A DNA stretch of 64,000 nucleotides from Cheilinus undulatus (lineage: Eukaryota > Chordata > Actinopteri > Labriformes > Labridae). The position numbers and the translations under genes were made by a program. Location of the stretch: NCBI RefSeq assembly GCF_018320785.1, contig NC_054878.1, forward strand, positions 43,189,023-43,253,022. The letters run 5' to 3'. Below, piece after piece: positions 32,601-45,700 of this stretch (position 1 is the stretch's first letter; every line of letters begins with the position of its first letter). Under the pieces are notes generated by a model. It was not told the origin of the DNA and did not search any database. It worked only from the letters and a program-made list of their open reading frames with translations.

Positions 32601-35600
32601 ATTTCACACCAGCAGACAAACTATGGCTGTTGCCATGAAGCAGCCTCTCTCTGTTGCTGTGCTGCCTAATCAGAAGTCACAGATCAACCTTCAACATAAA
32701 AACCACAGGCTAAAAAAAGATTTGTAACTGCGAAGTGTGAAAAGATATGACTAGTGCTTTGAGTGAAATAGAAACTGATGTTTTGGAAATTTCAGGAATG
32801 AGTCATCAGACTATATTTGATGTGACAGATCCACATTCAACAGGGGTCTAGGTCTCTCTATGGTTAATGAGCTGCTCACTGACGATGTTAAAAGGAGACA
32901 TATTATTCAAAAATCACTGTTTCAGGCTTTTCTAACAAAAATATGTGCCCCTGGCCTGTTCACAGTCCCCTCAAGTACCAGAAAAATCCATTCCCTCTCC
33001 CCCTCTCTTTCTCCACCTTTCAGAAAATGTGTGCTGAACCAAGCCGTTCTCAGAGTTTGACCCTGATGACCTCACATGGGGAGTAAGCACCCACCCCCCA
33101 GGTTTGATTGGCCCTCCCCGACTTGGAGGAAAGTTCAGCCCTCCTTTACTGATCCTCTTAGCTACCAGCTGAGATGCTGGATAGCTCAGTGGGTTACCCT
33201 GCTGACTATGGTCTGGGACAGGCCTATTCAATTAGATGCCCAGGGGCCACATGCGGCCCAGAACCAACCCCCAAGTGGCCCAGCCTGTGGTCATGCCAGA
33301 GAAGCAGAGGGCAACCTGTTTTCATAAATTCACACAGTATTTCAGATTGAAAGTAGCCCCAAAGTACCAGCTATAAAACATGTCCTTGTCAACTGTAGCT
33401 ACAGCTGTGCATATTTAGTTTTAATGCAGTTTGTGCCTAGGTAAGATGTGACCAAAATTATTTTTTAACAGTATTTCATTTTATGTTTTCATTCTGTTTA
33501 ATTTGTTTTTATTCAAATGAAAAAAAAATCTACTGCCTCAGGTTATGTTCAAACACAGCTCTGTTGTTGTATTTTTCTGCACTTCTTGATGTGCTTTTGT
33601 CATGTCGCCAAACTTAAAAGGGAGACTATGAATTAAAACGTAATATTTTTCATCAACTTGATCTGTATTGGTTCCAAATTTGACATTACCAGCTGCTGAC
33701 TGGGCGCTGAACATGTCTTGCCCAGCTACATTTCTTGATTTTAAAATTTAGCCCAGTTTAATTTATAATTGAATAGCCCTGGTCTAGGAAATTGATGGTT
33801 TGAATCCCAGTCAGGTCCTGAACTTTGGATAAAGGTGCCTGTAACATCAGGGGTGCTACATCCATTTCCTGAGAGGGGTGTGGTCAGGGGCGGAGTCAGA
33901 CAGGTAATTAACTTTTAAAGCCACAGGGCTGAAACAGAAATCCAATACTGGAGAGTTTTTTCAGCAACAAACTTCACAGGCATGTTTTTGGGGACCTCTG
34001 AAACCAATATAAACTTGTCTTAAAAGAGTAAAATATGTCCCCTTGTAGCCCCACATTATGTAATTACGCCACATTATGTAATAACCCTAACCAAAGGACT
34101 TAGAGTGAGCTCCAAGGTATGCCCTACCCAACCACCTTGCCCTAACTCTAACTTCTTAGTGACTTATGCCTAAACCTAACCCCCCTTCACGGCTCTGGAC
34201 TAAACACCTAACCTTAACCCTAGGACTTAAGGTGGGCTCCAGGGTCTACTCTACTACCTTGCCCTAACCCTAACTGCTTGGTGGCTTACAAAATGTGGTG
34301 TTATTACATAATGAATTGAAAATTTATTACATTATTACATAATACAGCGTTATTACATAATGTGGCGCTACACCCCTTTAAAAAGCTGCTCTTGATCAGT
34401 GCAATTGATGAAAATCAATGCATTCTAATAATAGTTAAATTTTACCCACTGGCTATTTTAGGTATAAAAAGATCCCTGGCAGCCCCAGTGTTAGTGCATA
34501 TGGGCAGCTCACACATCTGGAAAGGCACTATCAATGCTGAAACGTAGAGAGACGTTTCAGAGCAACATGTGCTCCCATCCAGACATCTCTTTCAGGGAAG
34601 GCCTTGACTATTTCAGCAAGACAATGCTAAACCACATACCACATCCATCACAACAGCATGGCTTCACAGTAGAAGAGTCCAGACCTCTCACCTACAAAAA
34701 ACATTTCGAGCATCATTAAAGGAAAAATCCATCAAAGTAGACTCAGGACTGTTGAGCAGCTAGACTCCTTCATCAGACAAGAATGGGACAACATTCCTCT
34801 CCCAAAACTCCATCAACTGGTCTCCTCACTGCCCAGAAGTTTACAGACTGTTGTTAAAAGAGGAGGGGGAGGGGATGCGACACAATGCTAAACATTACCA
34901 TGTCCCTACTTTTTGATAGGTGTTGCTGCTGCCAATTTCAAAATAAGCTAAAATTTTTCATGAAATGGTGAAATATCCCAGTTTCAGCATCTGATATGTT
35001 GTTTATGTTCTATTGTGAATAAAATACGGGTCTTGAGGTTTTACAATCATTAACTTCTGTTTTCCTTTACATTTTACACAGCGTCCCAACTTTTTAGGAA
35101 TTGGGATTTTAAAGTCAGAGATTCTCTCCCACAGTTAAACACTAATACCAGCAAAATTGTGACCATATATTTCAGCATAGATGTGTTCAGCATGCTCTGT
35201 GATGCCTTTGGCTCCATTATAACCAGCTTACCTGTGCTTCACTGTTTCTGTTTCTCTTCTTGGTGAAACTGACAGAAACGTACGCAACACCATCTTCAGG
35301 GTCTGCCTACACAGAGAACACAACACAGAGATGATTAAAGAGAAACATGGGGCATTATTGGCTTAACTGCATGTTTTTACTTCACTTTTTTCCACTGCAA
35401 GAGGAAGTTAGACTCTTCTTAAGAAAAAAAAAAACTTTTTGCTACTATGTTTCACACTGGGCGTCATTTTGAGCTGGGTGTGGGTGTGTGTTCTCTCACG
35501 CTTTCTTGGCTGCTTTCTCGACCGGGCTGAGTCTCTGCAGGGTTCAGACTCTGTCCCTGGAAAGTCAAAGTCAAGTTATAGATTTTACAGTTCTTACTTT

Positions 35601-38600
35601 CATGAAAACTCTTTAAATCTCCCACAAATGTCTCCTTAAGTTAAATCATCGACTACAAATCTGCAAAGATACCTAACTTTGGAGGCTTACTTGCACACAG
35701 TTCCTCTTTGCTGCTAAAATACTTGTCTCATACTACCATGTGACTAATGAGATTATAACTCACAACGCTGTCATCTCTCTGCGTTTTGTTTCCTGTAATG
35801 TAAAAAGAGAGCACTGACAGTAAAAATCAGGGTTATTATAACGATCATAAATACAGCTCCATCTCTAAAGGCTCTTACCTTGAGCTTTCTTCCTTCTGAT
35901 GAACACCACAACAACTATAAGGATTACTAAAACCACAGCAGCCACAATGAGAAACGGCCACCAAGCTGAAAAGAGAATATACATGAAAGTAACTCATCTG
36001 TAGAAACCATCACAAAATCCTCTGTCTGTGTTTTTGCAACAAATCCAATCTGATAAATCTCCACATCAGTGTTCTGTTAGTTCTAATGTTCATGTTTATG
36101 CGTTATAAGGCTCTGGGGCTGGAGGTCTGTCAAAGCTGAAGGGCTGGCAGCATTTATATAATGACGATGTATTTTCAACCACTAAAAACTCACTTTTTTC
36201 ATTAATTTTACTCAACAGCATCATTTCCACCTGGAGCAGTTTCTGCTGATTCTAATGTTTTTCTACACTGTTCAGCCAGCTTGGGTTCAAAATTGTTTTT
36301 TCCCAATAATGCAGATTTTTAAAAATTCAAGATAAAAAAAAGAAAATTTGGATTATTTTTTCAATCTCAGTTACTTAGTAACCATATTCATAGAGCTGTC
36401 AAATGACTGAACTTAATCTCTGAAGTGTTCATGTTAATTGTGACTTATTTCCATTTTTGTCACATTTTAGACGTTTTTTGCTTTTGCATCTGCAACTCCT
36501 TACATATATTTCATTTTGAATTAAACGCTTGATAATTGGCATCCAATTCAGACACGCTTTTATTTTGATAGAAAATAAGGAACTTAAGATAGATTGATGG
36601 TTACAACATCAACTTAACCATAGAAAAAAGATGTTGTAATGGATTAAAAAAGAAAACAAACTAGGTTAAAACCTAGTATATGGCTGACCGCAACTATCTG
36701 GTATGTCTGTTGAAATGCCTGACTAAATTGCGTGGTCTGGCAGAATGATTAGTTATGTTGAATCCTTTTATTATCATAACAGCAAAAACAATTAAATAAT
36801 GCTTAAATAATGCTGTATGTCTTTTTTTACATAAAAATAAATTGCAGTGTGAGTAGTCTACTGTGGTTTCCTTTAAAATAATAGTAATAATAATAACAGT
36901 AATAATAATAATAATAATAACACTGCTTTGTCAAAATATTTCCCAAATAAATCAAACTCTAAACAGAGCACGGGAACAATAAAACCCCCCCCATAAAACT
37001 CAAAGAATGACTGAATTTTACATAATGTTTTGTGTAAAAGCTATGTTACACAGCCTGGTACCAGTCCTATTTATAAGGAATTTATAGTTACTGGTTACTT
37101 AAATTTGTGTAGCTACATTTCCTCCTCTCTCTCTCTCTCTGTCTTTGAGTGGAGACTGAATGGTACACGGAGCCCTGAGCAACATCATCCCCCCTCCACT
37201 ACAGCTTTTCTTTTGATCACATCTGATTGGTTAGCAGTCGTACACACAAACACATGCACCTACACACAGCGCTATTGGTGTTTGCTGTGGCAACAGTGAG
37301 GAGAAAATATCTTCCCTTTATTCTATTCCTTTGTGTGGAGGGGACACATCCCGACAGGAGACAAAAACATCTTTTCTGCCAAGACGTGTTCCTACAGCCA
37401 CATCTGAGCTAATCGCTACCACGCCAGCAGGCCCTGGATATACCGGAAAAGCCCGCCATAATGATTGCAAACCCATGCCGGAACAGACCAGGAGTAGAGT
37501 GAAAACATTTTCTCTGTCATGGAAAGCTTTAACTGATTACCTAGGCCCACAATAGAGAGAGGCCCTTGAGAAACCTGCAGTAAAAATAGTGTTTTTTGTT
37601 TTTTGTTTTTTTTTTTCTCAGTAACTAGTGTCATTATTGAATCAAGAGCTTGAATGAATCTGTCCACAGACTGAATTTGTATCAGAGTAAAATAAAATAC
37701 TGGGGGCCTCTGCTTCTCCTTTAAAATGTCCAAATGGTGAAGTCCAGCACTGTGAACAATTGAAGTGAATTCAGTTTAACCATAGTAAAAAATATTGTTC
37801 ATAAATGGGGAAATTATGGTTCAAAAATACATTAAAATGCATAGATATTTGTAAAAAAATACACAACATTTGTTTCTTGGCTTGCCAGTTAAGGGGGGCC
37901 CTGTGTAATATTCTCTCTGGGGGGCTAAAAATCCCTAGCTACGCCCCTGTGAGAAGCTTTTAGAGTTAATTTTATTCTCTATTTCATACAGAAACGTGGC
38001 CCAGCTCTAGTAAAACGGATGCCAGTACGACCAATGAGAAACAGCAAAAAACTAATTTTACCATAAAAGTCTTGATTTATTTCTAAAATATGTGCCCACT
38101 TTCTAACAAGAGTAAAACTGACAATCTGTGTGAAAGTTTATAATACCTGGTTTATTTTGATCCTCTTCCTCTGTTGTTTCCTCTCCTCTTGATGGTGGGA
38201 CATTAAAGAGCAGCGTTTGACCGCTCCTATTATCTGTCACCTTACAGTACAGCAGCTCTTCAATGTTTGACTTCTGATGAAGATGAGGAGTTTTAAATGA
38301 CACATCAGCTGAACAGGTATGTGAGTTTGTCTCAATGTCTTCCTGACTCCTCTTATACATCCACTGTACTGAGTACCAACATCCAGAATATGTCAACACA
38401 GAGCAGAACAAGAAGAGCTCTGCTTCTGACTCAACTGGTGAAAATGTGAGAAAAGAAAGAGGTAAGTTTATCTTCCTTACATTGTGTATGATTTATAAGC
38501 CGCATGTATACAGTTTGAACTGAAAATACTTACTGTTAATAACAGACAGAGAAACAACGGGATCTTGATTATGATGTTTGCAGATGTAAACACCAACATC

Positions 38601-38985
38601 CTCCGTTGTGACATTCTTTATAACCAGAGAGCAGTTTGCTAGAACATTCAGTCTCTTGGCTTTATCTTTTGAAATCTCTCCTGTTATTTTTCCGTTTTTA
38701 ACCAGCGTCTTTGCATGACTGTCACGATTGTAAAGCCAAGAAGTCTTGTCACAGCTCTGCTTATTTTTAGTCAGATTTCCACACGGTAGAGTCACGTTAT
38801 CTCTGACTCTGACAGTGAAGGAGGGGAAGTCTTCACCAGCCGCTGCTGTTAAAGGAGATAGAAAAACATAAATTAGTGTCAAGGTTTAGAACATAAAACA
38901 CCATTAGGATGTATTTTTAGCACGTTTTTTACTGATAAAAATTCTTACCTGCAATCAGAAGAATCACAATTCCAAACAAAGCCAT
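29699..38985 (-). CDS. Gene B: inhibitory two-Ig-domain receptor (DICP-like), 8 exons
   Basis: Same receptor type as its neighbours. Exons: 38985-38949 (signal, [12 protein letters not shown]), 38845-38534 (D1), 38434-38147 (D2 and stalk in one exon), 35965-35879 (membrane segment AWWPFLIV..., followed by RRKK), 35792-35764, 35556-35500, 35306-35232 and 29818-29699. The sum is 1005 bp (334 aa plus stop) and all phases agree. D1 has VTLPCGN, the extra Cys before KTSWLY, NCSLVIK and EDVGVYIC. D2 keeps its Cys/Trp core and runs straight into an acidic stalk ([14 protein letters not shown]), whereas A, C and D place the stalk in separate exons. ITIM-type sites are VAYVSV in the 35306-35232 exon, and VTYSTV and SLYATV in the last exon. 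The last intron (29819-35231) is stuffed with nested mobile elements. A TTTATT on the + strand near 29106 could be the poly(A) signal, but this is uncertain. Confidence 0.83.
30410..31578. mobile_element. hAT-like element carrying a TTTTTGCCAC array, copy 2
   Basis: Ends CAGGGGTTCTCAACG and, inverted, CAGGGATTCTCAACC; exact 8-bp target duplication GTCTTGAG at about 30402-30409 and 31579-31586. Holds an array of TTTTTGCCACTTTTAACCC-like units (30520-31260) and a SINE (31216-31039). Confidence 0.88.
31039..31216 (-). mobile_element. tRNA-derived SINE, copy 2 (inside the hAT-like element)
   Basis: Minus strand GGGGAGCAGGTGGCCTAGTGG, then GGGTTCGAATCC, CTCTATCCACTGTCCTCC and AAATAAATC. Same layout as 29552-29370. 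Confidence 0.75.
32893..34045 (+). mobile_element. DNA element with tRNA-like segment, interrupted by a hAT-like element
   Basis: Left end AGGAGACATATTATTC; right end, inverted, AAGGGGACATATTTTAC. A tRNA-like segment has box A at 33180 (GGATAGCTCAGTGGGTTA) and box B at about 33799 (GATGGTTTGAATCCC). A hAT-like element (33219-33781) sits between the two boxes. Confidence 0.62.
33219..33781. mobile_element. hAT-like element between tRNA-like boxes
   Basis: Ends CAGGCCTATTCAATTA and, inverted, CAGGGCTATTCAATTA; target duplication GTCTGGGA (33211-33218) and GTCTAGGA (33782-33789), one mismatch. No coding sequence recognised. Confidence 0.82.
34048..34368. mobile_element. TA-flanked MITE
   Basis: Ends GCCCCACATTATGTAATTAC and, inverted, GCGCCACATTATGTAATAAC, with TA outside on both sides. 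The inner part has several CCTAACCCTAAC-like runs. Confidence 0.72.
34490..35115 (+). mobile_element. Mariner-like element, 3' half, copy 3
   Basis: Starts within the transposase region (TATGGGCAGCTCACACATCTGG) and runs to the long inverted repeat ending CAGCGTCCCAACTTTTTAGG. It repeats about 80 bp also found at the cut end of copy 2, so it is probably a separate copy. Confidence 0.65.
35966..38146. other. Intron of gene B between D2/stalk and membrane exons
   Basis: No coding sequence of its own recognised. Contains the AAT and CT simple repeats and, at about 37890-37945, GGGGGGCTAAAAATCCCTAGC followed by TACGCCCCTG, which resembles one end of a hAT-type repeat. The other end was not found. 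Confidence 0.4.
36885..36922. repeat. (AAT)n microsatellite
   Basis: Interrupted run of AAT triplets. Confidence 0.8.
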
Positions 38986-39070
38986 TGTAATCCTTCTGCA
39001 TTGATAGATTGAGCTCCGTGTTCTCCTTGTTCTCACGCCTTTAACGTTCAAAGACTCTGAGTGACAGCTT

Positions 39071-39088
39071 TTACTTCCTGTTATACTT
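39071..39088 (-). promoter_or_regulatory. ETS/PU.1-like conserved box upstream of gene B
   Basis: TTACTTCCTGTTATACTT on the + strand; on the coding strand it contains ACAGGAAGTAA with an ETS core. It lies about 90 bp upstream of the ATG, as in genes C, D and E. Confidence 0.5.
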
Positions 39089-39384
39089 CCTTTAGTGACT
39101 TTTGAGTCTTTTCCTGTATAGCCTCACTAGTCTTTGAGGCCTTTTGGTTGGTAACTAAACAGCTAAAAAGAAAAATAAGATCCCATGTGGACAAATGTGA
39201 ACCTGAACAAAGAGTCTACACGGTTCAGCATGGTGGCACATTGTTCAGGTCGTGGTATTTTTCAGGGTCTGAGAAAATGTTTGTTCCTCTTTGTGGATGG
39301 TGATGTATTTCTAAGAAGTGAGGGGGAAGTCTTTGAGCGTGGGTGCCACAACAGCAGAGCGGTGCTGGCGTTACCACTGTAAAG

Positions 39385-39860
39385 CATACAGTGATGTGAA
39401 AAAGTCAACTAAATCAACTTGAATCAACTGTGATTAACCATGTGATGGAATAATAAGTTCAGTTTCACCAGCCAAACCCAGACCTGATTGCTGCCAGACT
39501 TGTTGAATCCAGAAATCCCTTAAATAGAACCGGGCTGACAAAGAGAAGTAGGCTACAAGATCTCAAAAAGCAACACATCATGGCGCCATCTAAAGAAATT
39601 CAAGAACAGATGACAAACAAAGTCTCCAACATCTATCAGTCTGGAAGGAGTTACAAAGAAATTTCTCCATTGAACCATGTTGAGAGCCATTATCCACAAG
39701 TGGAGAAAACTTTGAACAGTGGTGAACCTTCCCAGGAGTGACCAGCCTACCAAAATGACTCCAAGAGTGCATCAACGACACATCCTGGAGGTCCCAAAAG
39801 AACCCAGAACCCCATCTAAGGACCTGCATGCCTCACTGGACTCTGTTATGGTCAGTGTTT
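39385..39860 (+). mobile_element. Tc1-like transposon 5' fragment
   Basis: Begins CAGTGATGTGAAAAAGTCAAC and reads MAPSKEIQEQMTNKV then YQSGRSYKEISP in the + direction, an N-terminal DNA-binding part of a Tc1 transposase with stops. Cut off before the DDE domain, where the LINE fragment begins. Confidence 0.7.
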
Positions 39861-39944
39861 GGGATTGCTGATGGACAAATCTGTTCATTTGTGCTGTATT
39901 GGCCATCTCGATGCACAGCACACACTATGAAAGCAAAATGTTTA

Positions 39945-41210
39945 CATCTTTAATTCTATGTCACCATGTTTGGGGTCTAAGTGTGGCTCAAAGTGTGTGT
40001 GGGGTCCCCCAGGGGTCAGGGTTGGGACCAAAACTATTTATCTTATATATTAATGATATTTGTAAAATCCTAGTTTAGTTAAATGCATTTTATTTGCTGA
40101 TGACACAAACATTTTTTGTTCTGGTGAGAATTTGCAGCAACTTTTGGATGTCATCACTTCAGAATTCAGTAAAATACAAATATGGTTTGACTAAAATAAA
40201 TTATCACAAAATCTTAACAAAACAAAATCGTGTTATTTGGAAACTGTACAACACACAATCAAATGCAGGTACAAATAGATGGTGTAAATACTGAAAGAGT
40301 AAATGAAAATAAATTCCTGGGAGTGATAATCGATGACAAAATTAGCTGGAAACCTCACATTAAACATATCAAATCCAAACTGTCTCGCAGCATTTCAGTC
40401 CTGCTAAAGCAAAACATGTTCTGGACCAGAAATCACTCCACATTCTCCAGAGAGGCATGGGGAAACACAAAACTTCACTTCAACCACTTTTCATTCTGCA
40501 AAAAAGAGCAATCAGAAGCATTCATAATGTTGATTTTCGGGCACACACAAAGGACTTATATTTTAAAACTAAAACTCTTAAATTTTTTGACTTGGTGGAG
40601 CATAAAACAGCTCAAGTATTATATAAATCAAAGAAGTATCTGCTACCAAAAAAAAAAAATCTGAAAATGTTTTATGAAAAACAGGGGGGTTATAATTTAA
40701 GAGGGAAATCAAATCTAAAGGTTCGCCGTGTTCGCACAACAAAGAAAAGTTTCTGTATCACCATCTGTGGAGTTAAACTGTGGAACAGACTGAGTGCGGA
40801 AATTAAAACAATTTCAAGCATAATTCTGTTTGAAAAGACATACAAAGAAATGATTTTTCAGAGGTATGTCGATGAATAAATACCACAAGGTGCTTGCTTG
40901 CTCCTTGGACTAAAATGTTGCAGGATATGGTACATATATTTTTAAAGGAGGTATGTTGAATGTAAAAACAATTATTGTATGTTTTCTGTGTGAGCAATAT
41001 GATGTTTATTCACATTAACTGTTAATAAATTTGAGACAGTTAAGATTTCAGTAGACTCCTTTTCGCTCATGTAAATTAAGATGCTTAAGAATTTGCAGAT
41101 GAAACTTACTGTTTTGTTTTCATTTCTTAATGTTCACTTATTTGTATTTTCTAAACTGTTTTTAAGTTGTCATTTACATTATCGAAATAAACAAATTAAA
41201 TCAAAATCAA
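39945..41210 (+). mobile_element. 5'-truncated non-LTR retrotransposon, reverse-transcriptase relic
   Basis: The + strand carries CGVPQGSGLGPKLFILYIND (reverse-transcriptase motif region), then a broken ADDT region (FYLLMTQTFFV frame shifted), KFLGVIIDDKISWKPHIKHI and the C-terminal VRRVRTTKKSF...CGVKLWNRLS, ending about 40879. It then has an A-rich 3' end (AATAAACAAATTAAATC...). Frameshifts separate the parts. The C-terminal signature is that of fish L2/CR1-type LINEs. It lies upstream of gene B and is inactive. Confidence 0.75.
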
Positions 41211-42740
41211 ATAAGTAGTGGGTCTGGACCCAAAGTGAAGAAGACATACACCCAATTTGTTTTACTGAGTTTTTTTTCCATAATAACCAGCTTATTTTGG
41301 TCCTTTTCTTGAGATATAAATCTATTTAAATCATTTTCTGGGAAAAACAAAGCTGGTTTTCTCATTTGACTGTATCATTTCTTCAAAATATCAAGAAAAC
41401 CACAGACATTTACACCATATTAAGTGAATTACATCATGGGAATAAAATACTGGTAAGAACTTTAACCCCTTAAAGCCTGAAAACACAAATTATAACCAAA
41501 AAAAATCTCTGTTTTGGAACTGAAATGTTTATTTCACTTTCAACTGGAATAAAAAAAAAATACAAATCTCCATAAAATTCAACATATAGGCCTATATATT
41601 TTTTTTCTATCTCATTTGATACTTAAAGTGTTTTTGGTAACTGATAATCCACTTGAGGGCACTTTTATCATTTGTCAGAATGTATTCAGAATTTTTTTTT
41701 TTTTTTTAGTAATTTATTGATCCTATTGATTAGCTAGAGGTATCATAAAAGTATGTATCAAGTATGATACAACAGGCTTTCAAGGGTTAATATTCCTTAT
41801 TAAATGAATTTATGTTGTTGACAATGTTCAGGAATTTGGGTCATCATTGCTCAGTGAAGAGGTGGTGGTGGGTCCTTAGACTAGACTAGTTGAGAACAAC
41901 TGGTCTAAAGCACTATTGGCACAGGATTAGCATTAACTGTGGACCTTGAGTTATAGTGGAAATGCTGAGTCATCACCTACACTGTTGTTATTTATAGATG
42001 ACCCCTGAGTCAGTGGTACTGATGTACTGAATACTTGGTTGCTGGTAGTTCATTTATATGATGACACTATAACCCTGACTGGTCAACAGTTTGTCACAGG
42101 AATGACATAAACACACAGACTCATATCCACGGGCAATTTAGAGTCACCAACTCTCCTGATCAGCAAGTCTTTAGACTGTGGAAGAAAGCTGGAAAACCCA
42201 CATACACAGGGAGAACAACCAAACTCCACACAGGAAGACCATGTCTAACTGTGATTGAAACAAGAAACCTTCTTGCTGTGTGGTGACACCACTAACCACT
42301 TCACAGCTGTGCAGCCCTTTTATGTATTAAAAGATACTTTCCGATTAAAAAAAACACACCATTGTTGTAACTTCTTAATTTATTTGATGCAAAAAAATAC
42401 CTTATTACACCCACTTAAGTCTAACAGACTATCATAAAAGCTGCCCTGCAACAGAAAATAATGTGGCCATATCCTTATGTCATTTAAAGTTGAAGCTTTT
42501 CTTAATGAAGTGCTGGAAATATCAACCTGATGCAGCTGAGCTCTTGTCCTATAACATCCCAAAAACCCTGCCAAAAATCAGGTGATGCACAGAGAATATA
42601 CAAAATATAAATAAATGTTAAACCATCTTCTGCATAAACAATCCTGCAAACATATCAGTAGCACAGCATGAGTGAACTCTAATGGCAGTCACTCTCTATG
42701 TTTCCTTTCATTTATGAATATCAAACCAGTCTGATGGCAT
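41211..42740. other. Stretch without recognised gene between genes B and C
   Basis: Region between the LINE fragment and the last exon of gene C. T-rich runs near 41695 and a TTTATT at about 42378 that could serve gene C as a poly(A) signal on the minus strand. Nothing else recognised. Confidence 0.4.
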
Positions 42741-42749
42741 GAGCTGCAG

Positions 42750-45700
42750 CTATGATGTCGCTTTCTTGTTGGATTTGTTGACGGTGGCGTAGAGACTGCT
42801 GGGATCGACGGAGGCTTCATTATGAGGAGAGGAAGCTTTCACAGTACTGTATGTCACTGCACCATCATCATCATCACCACCAACCTTCAAAATAAGAGAC
42901 AACAAGCAATAAACACAGTAAAATGGGGCATTGGCCTTCTAATTTAGAGTATAGAAAATCAGTACATACAGAACATATAAACATATTTGTCAAATACAAT
43001 CAGGTCAAAGTTCCAATGGTTGTACAAAAGACATGTGAGGATTGTCATCCAGTATTATAGACCAACAGGTAAAGTAACCACATACAATGCTGTAAAAAAG
43101 TCCAAACCCTACCTGACCCTATGTGAAAAAACATTTCCCCTTCTTGTTAAATCATGAACTAACTGTTTGATTAACCAGGTTTTTTAGAAAGCTAAGTTCA
43201 GTGTCACTAGCCACACCCAGGCCCGATTCCTGTCAGACCTGTTGATTGTAGAAATCCCTTAAATAGAACCTGTCCAACAAAGTGGAGTAGGCTAAAAGAT
43301 CTCCAACACATCATGGAACCATCTAAAGCAATTCAAGAACAGATGAGAAACAAAGTCATTGACATCTATCAGTCTAGCAAGGATTACATGCCATGTCAAA
43401 GGCTTTAGGGTGCCATTGAACCATGATGAGAGCTATTATTCACAAATGGAAAAAACTTGAAACAGTGGCAAACCTTCCCATGAATGGCTGGACAACCAAA
43501 ATGATGCCAAGAGCAGCTATTTTCAATTAAGTCTTAGTTTTAGTCTTTAAATGAAATGCACTTTAATTTTAGTCATAATTCTACCCCTTCTAGATTTAGT
43601 CTAGTTTTAGTCCATCAAATATCCTCACATTTTAGTCTTTACTTTTAGTCCAAGCATTTATTTTCTTTCCTAAATCTGGTACCAAATCATGGTAGTGTGT
43701 TCTCTGCACCCTGCTAAACCTGGGGTCCCTGCTTTCTACAGCTGAGAGGCAGAAGAGCTATAGATGCATTGTTATATCATGGATTTTGAATGTCCGACAA
43801 AAACTACATCACATTTTAGTCTAGTTTTAGTCATCCTGACAAAAACTAAACTTAATTTTTGTCAGTTTTAGTCATCACAGATCTATTTTTGTTAGTCTTA
43901 GCCTAATTTTTGTCATGGAAAAAAGACTGTCAACGAACATTTTTAGTCATAGTTTTAGTCAACGAAGTTAACACTGGGTCACAAAACACATTGAACCACA
44001 GTGAAATTCATTATCCACAAATGGAGAAAACTGAGAACATCAACTCACCTAGGAGGTCACAAAAACCCAAGTAGAGACCAGCAGGCCTCATTTGACTCAG
44101 TTAAGGTCAGTGTTCAAGATCCAACAATAAGAAAAGGACGTGTCAAACACGGCCCCAATAGGGGCTCCAAGGCCAAAACCACTGCTGACCAAAAAGAACG
44201 CAAAGGCTTATCTCACATTTGACAAAAACGTAACAACATATTCCAGCTCTTCCTCAGGGATTCTGAGGCGTTCCCAGGCCACATGAGATATGTAATCCTT
44301 CCAGTGAGTCCTGGGTCTACCCTGAGGTCTCTTCCTGGTTGGGCGCACCTGGAAGACCTCCACAGAGAGCCGTCCAGGAGGCATCTTAACCAGGTTCCCA
44401 AACCACCTTGACTGGCTTGATGAGAGGAGGCAGCAGCCGTATTCTTGAGCTCTATCATCCTGTCTGAGCTCTTCACCTTATCTCTAAGGCTCGTTTCCCA
44501 GAGTTCATGACCATAGGTGAGGGTTGGGAGGTAGTTCAACCAGTGAATTGACAGCTTTGTTTTCCAGCTAAGCTCTCTCTATACCCGGTACAATGCTCAC
44601 AGTACTGCTGATGCTGCACCAATCCCCCCCATCAATCTCCCAGTCCGCTCTAGTCTCATTCATGAACAAAAACCTGAGATTCTTGAACTCCTTCACTTAA
44701 GGCAAGGACTCTCCACCTGATGGGAGCAATCCACAGTTTTCTGTCAGAAGATTATGGCCTTGAACGTGGAGGTACTGACCCTCATCCTGACTACTTTGCA
44801 CTTGGCTACAAACTATTGGGAGCTAGCAGAACCACATCGTCTGCAAAAAGCAGAACTCAAATTCTGAAGTCCTCAAACCAGAAACCTTCCTCCCCCTTAC
44901 TATGCCTCAAGATCCAGTCCATGACAACACAATCATAATCTTAAATATGGGGCAGCCTTAGTGGAGGCCAACAAACACCCAGAACACAGCATTTCATTAT
45001 CAGAGCATGGTACCAATGGTCAAACATGGTGATGGTAGTAGGATAGTCCACTTGTTGGAGAATGTCTAGCCATCAGCTCATGACACCAAACTCATGAGCG
45101 CTTGGGTTCTCCCAGACAGTGACCTCAAAAACACCAGCAAGTCCACCTCTGAATAGTCCAAAAGAAATATAATCAAGGTTTTGGAGTGGTTTAGTCAGAG
45201 TCTGGACTCAAATCTCATTGAAATGCTGTGGCATGACATTAAACAGGCTGTTCAAGCTGGAAAACCCTCAAATGAGACTAAATAAAAACATGTATGCAAA
45301 GAATAGTGGGCCAAAATTCCTCCAAGGCAGTTGTTGCAGCCAAGCGTCGAACAACCAGATATTAGGTCTAGGATTTTCCTAAATAAATAAATGAATGCAT
45401 CATTTAAAAATTTCATTTTGCATTTACTCATTGTCCAAAATCAAAATTAGTTTGATGATCTGAAGCTTTAAAGTGTGACAAGTATGCAACAAAATAAGAA
45501 ATCAGAAAGGGGTTAATACTTTTTGCTGCACTAAACTTCTGTAAATGTCTTCCTATTGAGAGCTTACCCAGGCTTTACCGTTACCCTGCTTGGTGTAGCT
45601 GATGGAGGCGTAAGCAACAACGTCTTCAGGATCCTCCTACACAGGAAAGACAGAGACCACAAGTCATCAGTACATGAGAACTTCAGCCGTGTTGCAGAAC

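Larger units (their letters stand above)
43088..45530 (+). mobile_element. Tc1-like transposon with two nested insertions (intron of gene C)
   Basis: Begins CAATGCTGTAAAAAAGTCC and ends near AATACTTTTTGCTGCAC. The + strand carries Tc1 transposase pieces, including the QSLDSNLIEMLWHD region at about 45200, with many stops. A TTTTAGTC-type MITE (43514-43976) and a LINE fragment (44222-44940) interrupt it. Confidence 0.72.
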
